The notes beneath the pieces were generated by a model, which saw only the letters and a list, made by a program, of their open reading frames with translations, had not been told where the DNA came from and did no database searches. 64,000 bases of DNA, taken from contig JAKSZU010000026.1 of NCBI GenBank assembly GCA_026018925.1, forward strand, positions 15,181,127 to 15,245,126, read 5' to 3'. Of the stretch, positions 61,688 through 64,000 are shown in pieces; the first letter of the stretch is position 1; the number at the start of each line of letters is the position of its first letter. This DNA is from Tupaia tana. Its lineage: Eukaryota > Chordata > Mammalia > Scandentia > Tupaiidae. A program made the translations under genes and the position numbers.

Positions 61688-62045
61688 CTTTTTCTTTATT
61701 TTTCTTTAAATTTATTTATTTTTTACATTAATTCACTATACATCATTACAGCATACAAATGAATTTTCCATCCAAAATACACTGTATATTAGTTCAATCA
61801 AGCACATCAACAAACATGTTATCAGCAAATAATTTTCCATTTCTTATGTCTTGTATACTTTGTTTTTTTGTTTTGCCATCCTTTATTCCCTATCCCTCAC
61901 CCTCTGCCATGTCCCACCCTCCTCCCACATTGTCTCTGGTATCCATGGTTGCTTTCTATGCCTCCCCCCCACCATTTAATTGATTTGCTAATGAACTTAA
62001 TTAGTCTAAATATTTCCAATAGCTAGCACAGCTGATATATACCTA
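61688..62045 (-). mobile_element. Possible lineage-specific LINE 3' end
   Basis: T-rich start, then TAAATTTATTTATTTTTTAC, ATTAATTCACTATACATCAT and, further on, ATCCTTTATTCCCTATCCCT, CCACCCTCCTCCCACATTGT. T-rich lead followed by C-rich lines resembles an antisense L1 3' UTR. No family match from memory. Confidence 0.35.
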
Positions 62046-62344
62046 TACATGAACCCGAGTCTGACTTTAGGCGTAAACCTCAGTGAGTAGAATGAACATA
62101 CTATAAAGTAGTACCTAGCTGGGGCTATATAGCTTATTGCAGTCATCAAATATGCATTCACTCCTCTTATCACTTCCTAGCCTATGGAAGTAAGGATTCA
62201 TGAAGGAGAGGGAGAAGACCCTGGGATAACAGGATAAGAGGAGTGAGAAGGGGCTGACCTAGAAATGAACTAGAATTGGAACAATTGGAAAACAGTTTCC
62301 AGAACTGGTCGTACAAGTTTGGCTGGTCTGCAGCCTCCCTGGAG

Positions 62345-62590
62345 GGGCTCCTAGTGTGGCAGTGAAGAGCACGCATATTGGAGCCAGACTCCATGGGGTA
62401 AAAGTCCAGCTCTACATACAGTGGCTGTGTGATGTCATATCTTCATGCCTCAGTTTTCTGATCTGTAAAATGGGAATGTTAAGAGAATCCCTTCCCCAGG
62501 GGTGGATTGATTAATTAAATGAGATCTGTAGAGAGTATGGGCACAGTCCGTAGCACACAGGAAGTACCACTGTAATGCAATAATAATTAT
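62345..62590 (+). mobile_element. MIR SINE, essentially full length
   Basis: GTGTGGCAGTGAAGAGCACG (head), GGAGCCAGACTCCATGGGG, GTGGCTGTGTGATGTCATAT, CATGCCTCAGTTTTCTGATC, TGTAAAATGGGAATGTTAAG and ACAGTCCGTAGCACACAGGA tail. Confidence 0.9.
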
Positions 62591-62744
62591 CATCATGGTC
62601 TGGCAGGCATTTGCTTCCTCTGTGGCCAGGAAGGGCACCGTCAACCCCTTCCTTCCTGTCATGGCACAATAATGGGTGATAATAGGAGATGTTGAAATCA
62701 ACACAGAGTTTCCCCTGCTCCTTCAGATGAGCCTCTCCTGTGGT

Positions 62745-63010
62745 GGGGGTTGCAGTGTCTGAGCTTGCCGGATGACCATGCCACGTGGAGGTCTCTGAGT
62801 CCCATCCGGGCAGATGGCATCCCCAGGGTCCGTCATCAATTATCACAACAACAGGACCTTGCCGCTTCCCACTCTAATGCCCCTGTAATCGGCCAAGAAA
62901 CCTCGCAATTTGATATTTGGAAACAATTAGCCCAGTTCACGGCCTCTGCAGCATCAATTAATGTAGACGTGACCATAAATTATGGGGAAGCAGGAACAGA
63001 CATGGGATGA
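62745..63010. promoter_or_regulatory. Candidate deeply conserved enhancer
   Basis: Repeat-free block packed with homeodomain-type cores: CATCAATTATCACAAC, CCCTGTAATCGG, ACCTCGCAATTTGATATTTG, GAAACAATTAGCCCAG (SOX-like plus TAATTG-type), GCATCAATTAATGTAG and ACCATAAATTATGGGG. AT-rich islands within GC-rich flanks are typical of vertebrate developmental enhancers. Conservation not checked. Confidence 0.45.
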
Positions 63011-63509
63011 GGTCACAGCAACCATAAACCTGGCTCAGATGAAAGTCCTTGGGAGGGTGGCTGACAGCAGGGGTCCCTCACTTCTTCAGTCACACAGGTG
63101 GGGCCACTATCCACCAGGGGCCTGCAAGGACCCACAGCCAGAGCCTGTGGCCAAAGCCCCTGATCAGGCCCAAAGAATGTGGAAAGGGATCCCTGAGTAT
63201 CCAGAACTCAGGCCACCTCAGCCATCCCCCTGCCTCCAGGTGGGCCTCTTGCCACACAGGCCTGCTGCAGCACCCTTCCCCTATGTAAGAGGAAGACGCC
63301 ACAAACCAGACTCATCTCTGGGTCTGTTGGAAATAGTCTCAGCTTTAGGTGACCCTTGGAGCACACAGACGCCCTTTACCAAGCCTGCTGCGGGGTGAGG
63401 GTGCTCCCTGGAGGAAGCTAAAGGCTGCTGGGGGCTTCTGCTTCTCAGAGGGCTCAACCTCCACCTGTCAGGAGGCAGGTGCTTAGAGGCCAGGCTGACA
63501 TTGTTTTGA
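63011..63509. other. Unique GC-rich sequence
   Basis: No repeat or convincing exon. Open frames on both strands lack support. Confidence 0.4.
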
Positions 63510-63600
63510 TCCCAGCGTGGACCCTGCATACTGGCTGTGTGATCCTGCGTCAGACCCTTAACCTCCCCGAGCCTCAGTTTTCAAAAGTGGAGTGTTGTTT
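63510..63600 (+). mobile_element. MIR SINE fragment
   Basis: ATACTGGCTGTGTGATCCTG, CCCTTAACCTCCCCGAGCCT, CAGTTTTCAAAAGTGG. Confidence 0.8.
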
Positions 63601-64000
63601 TGTTTTGTTTGTTTTCTTAAAGGAGGTAAATGGGTCACATTTGGCTGGCAGATAGTGAGTACTTGGTCAGTGGGTTGTGGTGGGCAGGTGCCAAAGTAAC
63701 AGTTGATAGAAAAACAGCAAGTACATTAGAGGGTGTCGGTGTCTACACAATACTATCCTCCTAAAGGCTTGGAGAGGGAAGTGATCCTCTCACTCACCTT
63801 TCCAGCTCACTCACAAGGCTCTTGGCAGGCCTCAGACCTTCGCTGGTTGGCTCTAGACTGACATCAGCTTCTTGCGACATGGGCCCCTTCAAGGACAGCT
63901 CTCAACCTGCAGAAGCCACTGCCTTCTTTTAACCTGATCTCAGAAGACACCCCGTCACTTGCTGTGTTCTCTGCAGTAGGAGCAGGTTGCTAGGTCTTGC
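63601..64000. other. Unique sequence to window end
   Basis: Starts with a TTTTGTTTTGTTTG patch. Nothing else recognised. Confidence 0.4.

Noticed and set aside
1-64000. Bacterial, phage or plasmid system
   Set aside because: No dense coding, no ribosome-binding sites and pervasive mammalian retroposons; the window is a mammalian chromosome.

Overview
This is mammalian nuclear DNA, mostly non-coding. The sequence shows many tRNA-headed SINEs with target-site duplications, old MIR, L2, MER5A and MaLR copies, two L1 3' ends, mariner-type palindromic MITEs, long (TG)n tracts, and one CpG island against an otherwise CpG-poor background. There is no operon, ribosome-binding-site or phage/plasmid logic. 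Nearly all long ATG-started reading frames are chance frames through repeats.

The organism can be narrowed only by its SINEs. About 30 copies belong to a lineage-specific tRNA-like family (head near GGGACCAGCAGTTAGC, A box, B box, body ending in a CT-rich stretch and CCTCTCC). Two older copies fuse a tRNA-like head to two 7SL/Alu-like arms. 7SL-derived SINEs are known only from Euarchontoglires. Abundant tRNA-derived SINEs, including dimers, with few 7SL elements fit colugo (Dermoptera) better than primates or rodents; tree shrew is the main alternative. This is inference, and I put it at about 0.5 for colugo-like.

Layout. 1-15.5 kb: relatively gene-like and SINE-poor, with a 2.5 kb stretch free of recognisable repeats (about 1.95-4.49 kb), an inverted-repeat pair at 4.5/5.1 kb, MaLR LTRs at 5.7-6.5 kb, candidate conserved non-coding blocks and a convincing poly(A)-site region ending near 15.4 kb. 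15.5-24 kb: dense MIRs and SINEs. 24.3-25.0 kb: a decayed 12-bp-unit minisatellite. 26.8-31.3 kb: candidate splice-bordered exons on the minus strand, a TATA-type promoter candidate and a CpG island, followed by TG-rich minisatellite DNA. 32-44.8 kb: repeat mosaic. 45.3 kb: a minus-strand, splice-acceptor-bordered, stop-terminated candidate C-terminal exon. 46-62 kb: repeat mosaic including an apparent twin-primed L1, L2 tails and MITEs. 62.7-63.0 kb: a homeodomain-motif-rich block that looks like a conserved enhancer.

No gene was identified by name. The exon calls rest on splice sites, phase compatibility and codon appearance read by eye, and are given low to moderate confidence. I did not find a new protein system. 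The most useful novelties are the MITE family, the SINE structures and the few exon/enhancer candidates.
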